DNA from: Candidatus Methanophagales archaeon
GTDB taxonomy: Archaea; Halobacteriota; Syntropharchaeia; Alkanophagales; Methanospirareceae
Reading direction: 5' to 3'
DNA: 64,000 nt
Assembly (NCBI GenBank): GCA_024699715.1
Contig: JANPRD010000011.1
Location: forward strand, 1 to 64,000
Numbering within the stretch: position 1 is the first letter of the stretch; every line of letters starts with the position of its first letter. Positions 1-8,763 of this stretch are shown here, one piece after another. The position numbers and the translations under genes were made by a program. Below the pieces are notes generated by a model. It was not told the origin of the DNA. It worked only from the letters and a program-made list of their open reading frames with translations, and ran no database searches.

Positions 1-46
1 AATTCCTACTTTTTCAAATGTAGAGCGGGAGAGTGAGGTGGTAAAG

Positions 47-56
47 TATTTATATA
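47..56 (+). promoter_or_regulatory. TATA box upstream of Hel308 leader
   Basis: A TATTTATATA stretch in an otherwise GC-richer setting fits an archaeal TATA box. A start about 25 bases downstream (near 75-85) would put the structured segment at 83-208 at the 5' end of the hel308 transcript. Based on base composition only. Confidence 0.5.
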
Positions 57-82
57 GCATCATTATATCTTTGCTCACATAG

Positions 83-208
83 CGAGCCTAGGGGGTGCCC
101 GCCAGGAGAGAAGCCATCGACATTCGAGTCTCTGTCCGGAAGGCTGAGAGAGCTGCCGGGCTCGGGTGGATGAAATAGGAACCTATGAGCCTCACTGCCC
201 AGGTGAGG
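83..208 (+). other. Structured 5' leader of hel308 (possible ncRNA or riboswitch-like)
   Basis: GC-rich segment between the TATA box and hel308. Visible pairings: CGAGCC (83-88) with GGCTCG (159-164); GGAGAGA (105-111) with TCTC (129-132) and TCC (135-137); an inner TCGA (117-120) with TCGA (124-127); and a separate hairpin CCTCAC (190-195) with GTGAGG (203-208) just before the preferred hel308 start. GGGGGTGCC and GGCTGAGAG resemble the first half of a TPP riboswitch, but the second conserved half is absent, so no known class is assigned. It may also be a coincidentally folded leader. Confidence 0.4.
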
Positions 209-219
209 AAGAAGGCGAG

Positions 220-2343
220 ATGGATTTCGCAGGCGTGGGTCTAACGGATGAAGAAGAGAGGATTTTCAACGCCGTTTTCGCTGACATCGCAGAGTTCTTC
301 CCTCCGCAGAAGGAGGCGTTGAAGGCGGGCATTCTTAAGGGCGGAAATTTCGTCATTTCTTCGCCTACTGCGAGCGGAAAGACGCTTCTTGCGGAGCTTG
401 TGATGCTGAAATCCGTTCTTAATGGCGGTAAATGCCTTTATGTTGTGCCTTTGAACGCCCTCGCTTATGAGAAGTTCAGCAATTTCAAGCGCAGGTTCTC
501 CTCTGTTCGTGTGAGTGCGAAAGAAGGATGGGAGATTAAGGTCGGCATCTCAACAGGCGATTACGAGAGTCCATCAAGATACCTTGCGAATTACGATATT
601 ATTGTGCTGACGCTTGAGAAGTTTGACGCTCTCACGAGGTTGATTCCTGCGTGGCTTCGCTCAATTTCAACAGTTGTCGTTGACGAAATTCACGAGGTCG
701 GCGACAGTAAGCGAGGAGCGAGGCTTGAGGGTGCCATCGCCCGCTTCAGAATATTCAATCCGAAGGCGAGAATAATTGCGCTTTCCGCAACAATCCCGAA
801 CGCAGAAGAGTTCGGGGCGTGGCTCTCCGCTACTGTCATTCGCTCTGACTGGCGTCCTGTGCCTTTGAGAGAAGAGGTGCTGCTCGCAAGAAATGACGAA
901 GAGATTGTGAGGCGAGTGCTTAAAGAGGTCGCAGCGGGCGGACAGGTGCTTGTCTTTGTGAACACGAAGCGAGGCGCAGCGGCATTCGCAAGAAAAATCG
1001 CAGAACGCATGAATGTGTGCGAAGAGCTTGAAGAAGTCGCAGAGCGGGTTGACCTCGGCATTGACGACCTTGCTGAAATTGTTCGGAGGGGCGTCGCATA
1101 CCACAATTCCTGGTTGCACCCTGAACAGCGAAGAGCGATTGAAGATGCATTCAGAAGCAGAAAACTTAAGGTGATATGTTGCACGCCTACGCTTGCGATG
1201 GGCGTTTCTCTGCCTGCGAAGGTCGTAATTATTCGTAATTACAAATTCTTTAGCGGCTTCTCTGCTGAAAAAATGCCTGTATTCTGGGTTAAACAAGTGT
1301 TTGGGAGGGCAGGTCGCCCCGAACATGACGATTTCGGCATCGGTTTGATTGTTGCTCGCAGCAAGAAAGAGCGAGAGGAGATTGAGGATTTCTACCTGCG
1401 AGGCTCGCCTGAGCGGATTGCGTCTTCATTCTCAACAGGCGAAATGAAGGAGCAGATTCTCGCCACAATCGTCAGCGGAGCAGAGCAGAAGGATGCCATT
1501 GAAGCATTTTTGAAGCGCACATTCTTCGCTGTCCAGCATAAAGAGGAGATTGAGTGCCTCCTGCGAGAAATAGACGAAATCCTCTGGGAGCTTGAAGCGG
1601 ATGGATTCGTTGAGATAGAGCGTGAGAGTGTGCGTGCAACTCCTTTCGGAAAACTCGCATCTTTGCTATACTTAAGCGTTGAATCTGCGAAGGTGCTGCG
1701 TGATGGCTTGAGAGAGTTGAGCGAGTTTGAGCGGTTTGAAGAGCGAAAGATTTCTGATTTTGACATCCTTATGCTGCTTTGCAGTTGCGAAGAAGTCCCT
1801 TCGCTGAATGTAAAAAGTGCAATTTCAATTGCGTTGAACCTCAGTGAGAATGCTGAATGGGTTTACCGTTGCTCTCATGCTCTCGGAACCGCAATCGTCT
1901 CGCATGCTTGGATAGAGGAGATGTCTTATGCGGAGATGAAAAAGCGTTTCGGCGCTTATCCCGGTGAAATCTACGCAGCGGTCTCAACGCTTGAGTGGAT
2001 TTCCTACGCAGCGTCAAGAATCGCTCACTACCTCTACAAAGAGAGCGAGGAGGAGAAAAGCTGGGCAAGCCCGCACTTCAAAGTTTTTGCTGAGAGGCTT
2101 CTCCTGCTTAAAGACCGCATTAAGCACGGCGTCCGCACAGAACTGCTCGCTCTCACCGCTCTGCGAGGCGTCGGCAGGTCGCTCGCAAGAAAACTATACA
2201 CGGCAGGCTTCAGAAGCGTCGCTGCGGTCGCAAACGCAGATGCGAAGAGGCTCGCCGAAATTCCTCAAATAGGAGAGAAAAGAGCAAGAAAAATAAAGGA
2301 AGCGGCGGAAAAGTTCGTAAGAGGCGCAGATGCATCCGAGTGA
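220..2343 (+). CDS. hel308: Hel308-type DNA repair helicase
   Basis: Superfamily 2 ATP-dependent 3'-5' DNA helicase, the archaeal HelQ/Hel308 family, which unwinds lagging strands at stalled replication forks. Walker A is SPTASGKT near residue 46 and the DExH box is DEIHEVG; motif III is SATIPN and motif VI is QVFGRAGRP. A winged-helix/ratchet region follows, then a C-terminal helix-hairpin-helix (GVGRSLARKLY and IGEKRARKI). A GTG at 166 gives 725 residues, but the extra N-terminus has no family counterpart and overlaps a structured leader. The ATG at 220 is preceded by a purine-rich stretch and gives the usual N-terminus. DNA polymerase B follows in the same direction, 69 bases on. Confidence 0.95.
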   Translation: MDFAGVGLTDEEERIFNAVFADIAEFFPPQKEALKAGILKGGNFVISSPTASGKTLLAELVMLKSVLNGGKCLYVVPLNALAYEKFSNFKRRFSSVRVSAKEGWEIKVGISTGDYESPSRYLANYDIIVLTLEKFDALTRLIPAWLRSISTVVVDEIHEVGDSKRGARLEGAIARFRIFNPKARIIALSATIPNAEEFGAWLSATVIRSDWRPVPLREEVLLARNDEEIVRRVLKEVAAGGQVLVFVNTKRGAAAFARKIAERMNVCEELEEVAERVDLGIDDLAEIVRRGVAYHNSWLHPEQRRAIEDAFRSRKLKVICCTPTLAMGVSLPAKVVIIRNYKFFSGFSAEKMPVFWVKQVFGRAGRPEHDDFGIGLIVARSKKEREEIEDFYLRGSPERIASSFSTGEMKEQILATIVSGAEQKDAIEAFLKRTFFAVQHKEEIECLLREIDEILWELEADGFVEIERESVRATPFGKLASLLYLSVESAKVLRDGLRELSEFERFEERKISDFDILMLLCSCEEVPSLNVKSAISIALNLSENAEWVYRCSHALGTAIVSHAWIEEMSYAEMKKRFGAYPGEIYAAVSTLEWISYAASRIAHYLYKESEEEKSWASPHFKVFAERLLLLKDRIKHGVRTELLALTALRGVGRSLARKLYTAGFRSVAAVANADAKRLAEIPQIGEKRARKIKEAAEKFVRGADASE

Positions 2344-2412
2344 GCGAGGGCAGAGTCAAAGCACGGAAGGGAGGTAATAATTAATTAAGAAGCAAGGGCG
2401 AGGTCGCAGGAA

Positions 2413-5182
2413 ATGCGAGAATCAGCGGATAAGGAGGTAAAGGAGGGATTTTTGATTGATGCTGACTACATTACGGTGCGAGATGCATCTGGAAAGAAGA
2501 AAGCAGTGATAAGATTATGGTGCAAAGACATAGCAGGTCGTGATTTTGTTGTGTTTGACGGGAATTTTGAGCCTTACTTTTATGTTTTTCCACGCCACCT
2601 TTTCAACAATGCGGGTAATACTGCCACTACGAAGGACGCTTGCGATTCCGCTTGGGATGTAGAGGAGAAGAAGCGGGAGTTGGAGCGGATTTGCGTGCGC
2701 AGTGGAGGCGAGCGGATTAGACCGAAGAGGGTGGAGGTTTGCACACGGAAGGTATTTGGAGTGCCTTGTCGTGGCTTGCGGGTCGTTGCGGAATACCCGA
2801 AGGATGTGCCTGTGCTGCGTGAGGAAATTCAGCGGAGGGACGAGAGCTGCGTTGCGTTGGAGGCGGACATCCTTTTCGCAATCCGCTACCTCGTGGATAA
2901 AGACCTGCGGCTTTTTGATGGTATTTGCGTTGAAGGCAAGCGTCTCTCTGCGGAGCAAGTGGCAGAAAAATTCAAAGTGGCGGCGTCGGTGTCGGTAGAG
3001 GAAGCTTTCCTCGCCGAGCGTGTTATGTGGAAGCACTTGAAGAGACCTCCACTGCGCATCCTTGCCTTCGATTGCGAAATGGCGTCCCCTTACGGAATGC
3101 CTTCGCCGAGGCGAGACCCCATAATCATCATTTCATGTGCGTTCAAAGAGGCGAGAAGCGGTGTTGAGGGCGGAGAAATACGCACAAAAATCTTCGCTCT
3201 TCGTGAAGATGAGGCAAAAACAAAAGATGACAGCCGAATAATTCGTGAATTTGTGCAATTCGTGAGGGATTTTCGCCCTGATGTGATTGTAGGATACAAC
3301 ACGGATGCTTTTGATTGGCATTATTTGAAGGAAAGGGCGAAAATTCACGGCATTAAATTGAACATAGGCAAGGACGGCTCTGAATTGAGCATTGAAAAGG
3401 GTGGAGTTTCGCCAGAAGTGAATATTGCAGGCGTTCTAAATGTTGATTTATACAAGATTGCGAGGCGAGATTTGTCTGAAGTGAAGGTGAAAACGCTTGA
3501 GAATGTCGCTGAATTTCTCGGAGCGATGCGAAAAATTGAGCGAGAGAGCCTTACGCCGAGAGAGATTTACGATTTTTCAAGAGGGAGCGAAGAAGAGCGT
3601 GGTAGGTTGCGAGCGTATGCGATTGCAGATGCGGTTTCGGCGTTGAAAATTGCGGAGCGTCTGCTACCGCTTCAGATTGAGCTTTCGCACATTCTGCGTT
3701 GCCCGCTTGACATACTTGCGAACATGGGCAGAGGTAGGCAAGTAGAGGCACTGCTTCTCTCCGAGGCGTTCAAGCGTGGCGAACTGGTGCCGCAGCGAAG
3801 AGAAGGGCGTGCAGAGTCTTACGAGGGCGGTTTCGTCCTGCCACCGAAGAAAGGACTGCATGAGAATGTCATTTCTCTTGACTTCTCATCCATGTATCCC
3901 TCAATAATGCTCTCTTTTAACATATCTCCCGACACATTTGTGCCTCCCGAAGCGGTTAAGAATAAGGATGACTTTTACATTGCACCTGAGGTGGGTCATG
4001 CATTTAGGAAGCATCCTGATGGCTTTTTCAAGCAAATATTGAGCGAGCTTGTGGAGAAGAGGCGAGAAATAAAGCGAAGAATGGAAGAAGTTGCGGAAAA
4101 GGAGGGGAAAGATAGCCAAGAAGCACGCATTTTGGATGTTCAGCAGCACTGCTTGAAGATTTTAACGAATGCGTTCTACGGCTACACAGGCTGGAGTGCA
4201 GCAAAGTTCTACCGAAAGGAGTGTGCGGAGGCGACGACCGCTTGGGGAAGATATTTCATAAAAAAGGCGATAAAAATGGCGGAATCGCTCGGTTTTGATG
4301 TGATTTACGGCGATACGGACAGCATTTTCGCAAAATTGAGCGGTGAAGCGACGAAAGAAGAGATAATTAAGAGGGCGAAGGAGCTTGCGGATGCAATATC
4401 TTCGGAATGGGAGCTCGCAAAACTTGAGATAAAGGAATTTTTCAAGACAATATTCTTCACAGGAAAGAAGAAGAGGTATGCTGCGCTGACTGAGGATGGC
4501 GAAATTGTCGTCAGAGGTTTAGAAGCGAGGCGAGGTGACTGGTGCGAGCTTGCGAAGGAAGTGCAAATGAAAGTGATTGAAATCATTTTGAGGCGTAAGG
4601 ATGCGAAATTAGCCGCTGAATATGTGCGAGATGTCATTGAAGATTTACGCTCTGGCAAAATACCAATAGAAAAACTCATCATTTACAAGACACTAACGAA
4701 GAAAATAGAAGGATATGAGACGAAGCAAGCGCATGTAGTTGCTGCAAAAGTGGCGAAAGATGCGAATGTCATATATGAAATAGGCTCAAAGATACCGTAT
4801 GTGATTGTATGTGAGACGGTTTTGGGAGCTGCAGGTGAGCGTGGAGAAAGGGGCGGGATAGGCGGAGATGGGGTTAAAAGAAGCGTTGTAAAAGGGAGGA
4901 GGGGTGGGTAAGGCGAAGGAGAGGAAGAAGAGGGCGAAAAGGAGCGGTATTGGTGGTGCGGGAGAGGATAAAACGAGTGAGCGGGCATTTCCGATTGAGA
5001 TAGCGGTTGATGTGCGTGGAAATGAAATAAGAGACGCAATGGGGCGTTCTTTCCACATAGACGCTGATTATTATGTGCAGAAGCAGATAATACCAGCAGC
5101 GGTGCGAATTCTTCAAATTTTCGGCTACGACGCTTCTTATTTCGCTGAATCACCGCAGAAGAATTTGAGTAGGTGGCTTTGA
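2413..5182 (+). CDS. polB: Family B DNA polymerase, interrupted by a +1 frame change near its C-terminus
   Basis: Replicative or repair DNA polymerase with 3'-5' exonuclease. Exo motifs are FDCE (near residue 218), GYNTDAFDWHY and YAIADAV. Polymerase motifs are DFSSMYPSI (near 490), KILTNAFYGY, YGDTDS (near 631) and KKRY. The first frame stops with TAA at 4909-4911 inside a Gly/Arg/Lys-rich insert absent from the family. The expected C-terminal block (IDADYYVQKQIIPAAV) is in the +1 frame from 4904 to 5182. That second frame has its own GTG at 4904 behind GGGAGGAGG, overlapping the stop, so a translationally coupled split subunit is possible. Split PolB is known in Methanothermobacter, though at a different site. 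A sequencing insertion is the main alternative. Confidence 0.9.
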
Positions 5183-5212
5183 CGCCTTCTCAACGAGCAA
5201 CTGACCGAAAAG

Positions 5213-5220
5213 CTTTTAAA
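5213..5220 (+). promoter_or_regulatory. TATA box and ribosome site of the histone gene
   Basis: CTTTTAAA lies 34 bases before the histone ATG at 5254, and GGTGAGGG sits just upstream of that start. Together they fit a short-leader archaeal promoter, as expected for an abundant protein. Confidence 0.5.
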
Positions 5221-5253
5221 GAGCGGTTCTTCACTTGAAATTGGTGAGGGAAA

Positions 5254-5460
5254 ATGGCGGAACTGCCCGTTGCTCCAATCACAAGAATAATAAAGCAGGC
5301 GGGCGCAGAGCGAGTGAGCGGTGACGCAAGCACAACACTCGTTGAGCTCGTTGAGCAGTATGCAAGGAAGGTCGCAGAGGAGGCTGTCGCACTCGCAAAG
5401 CACTCTGGCAGGAAAACCGTGAAGAAGGAGGACATTGAAGAGGCTGCAAAAAGAGTGTGA
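5254..5460 (+). CDS. Archaeal histone
   Basis: A 68-residue single histone-fold protein that wraps DNA as dimers or oligomers. The typical start (LPVAPITRIIKQAG) is followed by RVSGDA and the central helix, and it ends with KKEDIEEAAKRV, the standard family ending. Its own TATA box and ribosome site lie upstream, so it is probably transcribed separately from polB. The downstream Mut7-C gene begins within about 35 bases and may be cotranscribed. Confidence 0.97.
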   Translation: MAELPVAPITRIIKQAGAERVSGDASTTLVELVEQYARKVAEEAVALAKHSGRKTVKKEDIEEAAKRV

Positions 5461-5495
5461 AAAAATATTCCTCCTTTCTATTTTTTTCCGTTCAG

Positions 5496-6029
5496 ATGCG
5501 GTTCGTTGCGGACAGAATGCTCGGAAAACTCTGCACTTGGCTACGCATCCTCGGCTACGACACCGTTTATGCCGGTTCTTTATGCGAAGGAAGCGAGAGT
5601 AATGAGGACGAAGACCATCACATCCTCTCTTTCGCTCGCAAAGAAAGGAGAATTCTGCTCACGAGGGACAAAGAATTGGCGTTAAACGCAGAGCGAGCGG
5701 GTGTAAAAAGCATTTTAGTGCGTAGCGACGACTTGGACGGGCAGTTGTGCGAGCTTGTTTCATCACTAAATTTGAGGCTTGAGCCTGTTGCGGAGAGATG
5801 TAGCGAGTGCAACGCACCTATTCGCCTTGTTAAAAGGAGCGAGGAGGCGAAACTGCGTAGCATTGATTATGTGCCGAAGGCGCTCATCGGCAAAATTGAC
5901 TTCTGGATATGTGAGGCATGCGGCAGAATTTACTGGGAGGGAAGCCACTGGCGAGCCATTCGTGAAAGGTTGAAAAGAATAGAAAGCATAAGTAGAGAGG
6001 CGAATTTGAATGAGTGTCATCAGGAATGA
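5496..6029 (+). CDS. Mut7-C RNase-domain protein (DUF82/PF01927)
   Basis: About 177 residues. The N-terminal half is a PIN-like Mut7-C domain beginning FVADRMLGKLCTWLRILGYD, with ILLTRDKELA and the acidic residues of the predicted nuclease site. The C-terminal half is a zinc ribbon (CSECNAPI and CEACGRIYWEGSHW). The family is predicted to act on RNA; the substrate is unknown. A GTG at 5457 overlapping the histone stop would add 13 hydrophobic residues with no family match, so the ATG at 5496 is preferred. It overlaps queE by 20 bases, suggesting coupling. Confidence 0.85.
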   Translation: MRFVADRMLGKLCTWLRILGYDTVYAGSLCEGSESNEDEDHHILSFARKERRILLTRDKELALNAERAGVKSILVRSDDLDGQLCELVSSLNLRLEPVAERCSECNAPIRLVKRSEEAKLRSIDYVPKALIGKIDFWICEACGRIYWEGSHWRAIRERLKRIESISREANLNECHQE

Positions 6030-6807
6030 GAGCAGTCAGTCGTGTGGTCGCATTTTTGAGATTTTCAGCTCCTTTCAGGGCGAAGGAACGCTTGTTGGTC
6101 GCCGTCAAATATTCATACGATTTGCAGGATGCCCCCTGCGTTGCTCCTACTGCGACACGCCTGAAGCGAGAAATTTCAAAGCAGGCACCGAAATGAATGT
6201 TTCTGAGGTGCTTCGTTGCGTGAAAGCGCTTGCGACCGCTGACTTGCACAGCATCTCTTTCACAGGAGGCGAACCTCTCGCACAACCCTCATTTTTGAAG
6301 GAGCTCGCATCAAAAACGAAATCCGAAGGCTTCAAAAATTATATTGAAACGAGCGGATTCAACGCAAAAGCATTCGCATCCGTCGCAGATTTTTTTGATT
6401 TCGCATCCATAGACATAAAATTGAGTAATCATAATGCAATTTCACATGAAAAATACGATGAACTATACGGAAATGAGATTGAGACTGTGAGAATTTCCGC
6501 CAAGAAGGGATTGAAGACGATTGTAAAAGTCGTCGTTTTGAAGGGGACGAAAGCGGAGGAGATTGAGCGCATCTGCAAAGACATCGCTTCGTTTGATGTT
6601 GATTTTGTGCTTCAGCCTGTCTCGCCAGCGGAGCAAGCGAAGCAAGCGGAGCAAGCGGAGCAAACGGAGCAGGCGGGTGAGCGGCGAATGAGGCGTGTGG
6701 AACCTCCGAGTATTGAGGAGATGTTCAAACTTTCAGAGATTGCGGGGCAATTTATTGAAAATGTGCATGTTATACCGCAAATGCATAAGATTCTTGGAAT
6801 TTCTTAG
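6010..6807 (+). CDS. queE: 7-carboxy-7-deazaguanine synthase (QueE-like radical SAM)
   Basis: Radical SAM enzyme making CDG from carboxytetrahydropterin, an early step to archaeosine in tRNA. N-terminal FEIFSSFQGEG is the QueE signature; GCPLRCSYC gives the cluster-binding cysteines and FTGGEPL the SAM-binding Gly-rich motif. Near the C-terminus is an EQ/KQ-repeat insert (about 6628-6680) built from repeated GAGCAAGCG-like units, not expected in the family. arcS at 37.5-39.5 kb acts later in the same pathway. The 3' end converges on the minus-strand secreted-protein gene. Confidence 0.88.
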   Translation: MSVIRNESSQSCGRIFEIFSSFQGEGTLVGRRQIFIRFAGCPLRCSYCDTPEARNFKAGTEMNVSEVLRCVKALATADLHSISFTGGEPLAQPSFLKELASKTKSEGFKNYIETSGFNAKAFASVADFFDFASIDIKLSNHNAISHEKYDELYGNEIETVRISAKKGLKTIVKVVVLKGTKAEEIERICKDIASFDVDFVLQPVSPAEQAKQAEQAEQTEQAGERRMRRVEPPSIEEMFKLSEIAGQFIENVHVIPQMHKILGIS

Positions 6808-7061
6808 CGTAAAATGGCGCATATATTGAAGATTTTAAGGATAAAAGATAAGAAATTTGGCGCCTCTCATCATTACCACTGGAGTGAACATCAACTGTAT
6901 TGCTTCCGTTCACTGCAAAGCTCTCGTTCCACATCGTTTCCATCTCTCTTTCTTCTCCCTCTTCTTTCTTTACCTCTTCATTCACTTCGCTTCCGCCTCT
7001 TTCTGCGTTCTCGCCCCTGCTCTCACTCCTTACATTAACACATACTTCATCTGTGCGATGC

Positions 7062-7886
7062 TCATTTATTCCATTTTTGAATCTCTGCTACGAAGCAAAC
7101 TTCACCGTTTCCTCCTCCTTTTTCATTTATTTTGAATGATGCTGTTTTCATTTCACCCGCATCCATATCGCCTATGTATGCAATTTTGCTACATTCATCA
7201 ATTTCAACGCCATTCTCTCTTGAAACTTCAACGAAAACCGCTTGAACTCCGCCCGACCCTTCATTTACTACCGCCAACTCCACGCCTCCTTCCGAAACAT
7301 TATGCGGATAAATGCGTAAAGAATGGCTGACTGTCACTGGAATGTAGTATCTGATGCCCTTACAAATATTTCCATGCGCATCCTCAACATCAGCAATGAA
7401 CTTAAGCATGTAAATACCCGGCGATTGTGGCGCTTTTATTTTGAAAGCAAGCTCTATTTCGTCGCCAGGACCCACAAATCCCACAGAAGTATGCCTGTTA
7501 AATACCTTGAAATCCCGCTCAACGATGTATGCTTCGCTTATAAATGCGTCCATCGTGAATGTTGTTTCCGTTTCTACAACCGTCTTGCTCTTCTCCCCAG
7601 GCTCCTCAAGCTCAACAGACTTCTCAATAGGCTCTTCCTGCGTGTTCTTCAGCGTTACTTTCAAAATGCCGACATCTCCCGGCAGAAATACCTCAGGCGA
7701 GAGCTCGTAGCCTGTGACGTGCAGCGCAGGAACGGGATTAGGCGCAATCTCGCTCTTCTCCAAAAGCTCGTCAACGCTGCTCGCTCCTGCCGTCGCACTC
7801 GCAAAAACACAGAACAAAACTGCGAGAATGCTCAAATACTTAAACTTGGCAACACACCTTTTGAAGCATCGCCGCAGTAACTTCAT
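7062..7886 (-). CDS. Secreted COG1361/S-layer-type beta-sandwich protein, probably frameshifted at the C-terminus
   Basis: The N-terminus has a basic stretch then a hydrophobic signal segment (YLSILAVLFCVFASATAGA). The body has repeated Ig-like beta-sandwich features of COG1361 proteins (GDVGILKVTLKN, GDEIELAFKIKAP, SPGIYMLKFIADVED), so it is probably exported to the surface. The ATG at 7886 follows a GGTGGTGTG ribosome site; an upstream start at 7925 is less likely. The stop at 7062 falls mid-strand after FVAEIQKWNK. The +1 frame continues with EHRTDEVCVNV, which completes a plausible strand, then an acidic tail with N-glycosylation sequons open to 6770. Function unknown. Confidence 0.7.
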   Translation of the reverse strand: MKLLRRCFKRCVAKFKYLSILAVLFCVFASATAGASSVDELLEKSEIAPNPVPALHVTGYELSPEVFLPGDVGILKVTLKNTQEEPIEKSVELEEPGEKSKTVVETETTFTMDAFISEAYIVERDFKVFNRHTSVGFVGPGDEIELAFKIKAPQSPGIYMLKFIADVEDAHGNICKGIRYYIPVTVSHSLRIYPHNVSEGGVELAVVNEGSGGVQAVFVEVSRENGVEIDECSKIAYIGDMDAGEMKTASFKINEKGGGNGEVCFVAEIQKWNK

Positions 7887-7997
7887 GCTCACACCACCCT
7901 GCTGTTCTGAAGCGAAATTCAGCATATAAAGATTTCCATCTGAATGTGAGGGGAGATATTATGTGCGTAAAGCGTAAGGGAGGATGTGGAGGATGCG

Positions 7998-8763
7998 ATG
8001 GTGCTGAGGGAGCATTTCAGGATAAAGGAGACATCTGTTTGGATAACTGCTGATGAGAAGAAGCATATTGAGGTGGCGAAGGAAGAATTAATGAGGCAAA
8101 GGCGGGAGTTGGAGCGATTTATCAGGTGGCATCCTCTTTTCATGCTCACACTTGAGCGCTACGAATTCACAGAAAAGGAGTGGGAAGAGATGCCTGAGGT
8201 TGCCAGAAGAATGGTGAAAGCGACCGAAATATTCAACATCGGGCCGATGGCTGCGGTCGCAGGAACGCTTGCGGAGCTTGCAGTTGAGCGGATGAGAGAA
8301 GCAGGTGCTTCATTCGCAATCGTCGACAACGGCGGAGATATTGCAATCCTCGCAGACAGAGAAGTGTTTGTGGGCATATACGCAGGCGAAAGCCCCTTTT
8401 CTGGCAAAATTGCGATAAAAGTGAAGCCCACTAATGCCATCGTCGGTGTATGCACATCCTCCGCAACTGTCGGGCATTCCATCAGCTTCGGCTGTGCAGA
8501 TGCCGCAACTGTCATAAGTGATGAGCGCTGCACTCGCAGATGCAGCAGCAACAGCACTCTGTAACGCCGTTAAAGGCAGGAATTCGCTTGAAAATGCATT
8601 CAGCATCTTGAAGGACGCTCGCATTCACGGTGCTTTGGTGATTCTCGGCAAGTTCCTCGCCTCTTGGGGAAATGTTGAGATTGTTCCTTCTCGGTGGCGA
8701 GGGAGTAGCAGCAAACGAGGGAAAGAGAGAAATAAAGCGGTAGCGGAAGGTGTTAAGGCATGA
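7998..8763 (+). CDS. UPF0280 family protein, frameshifted
   Basis: Conserved family common in methanogens, function not established (ApbE-like fold relationships have been proposed). The first frame carries HFRIKETSVWITADE, the FAIVDNGGDIAI core and SISFGCADAATVISD, then loses homology. The +1 frame from about 8520 continues with AALADAAATALCNAVKGR, the expected family sequence, and runs to 8763. One extra base near 8520 (AGTGATGAGCG) explains the break. The ATG at 7998 follows GTGGAGG; an upstream GTG at 7986 is possible. The stop overlaps the serS ATG (ATGA), suggesting an operon. Confidence 0.8.

Noticed and set aside
91-219. TPP riboswitch upstream of hel308
   Set aside because: The GGGGTGCC and GGCTGAGA strings are present, but the conserved second sensor half is missing and the downstream gene has no thiamine role.
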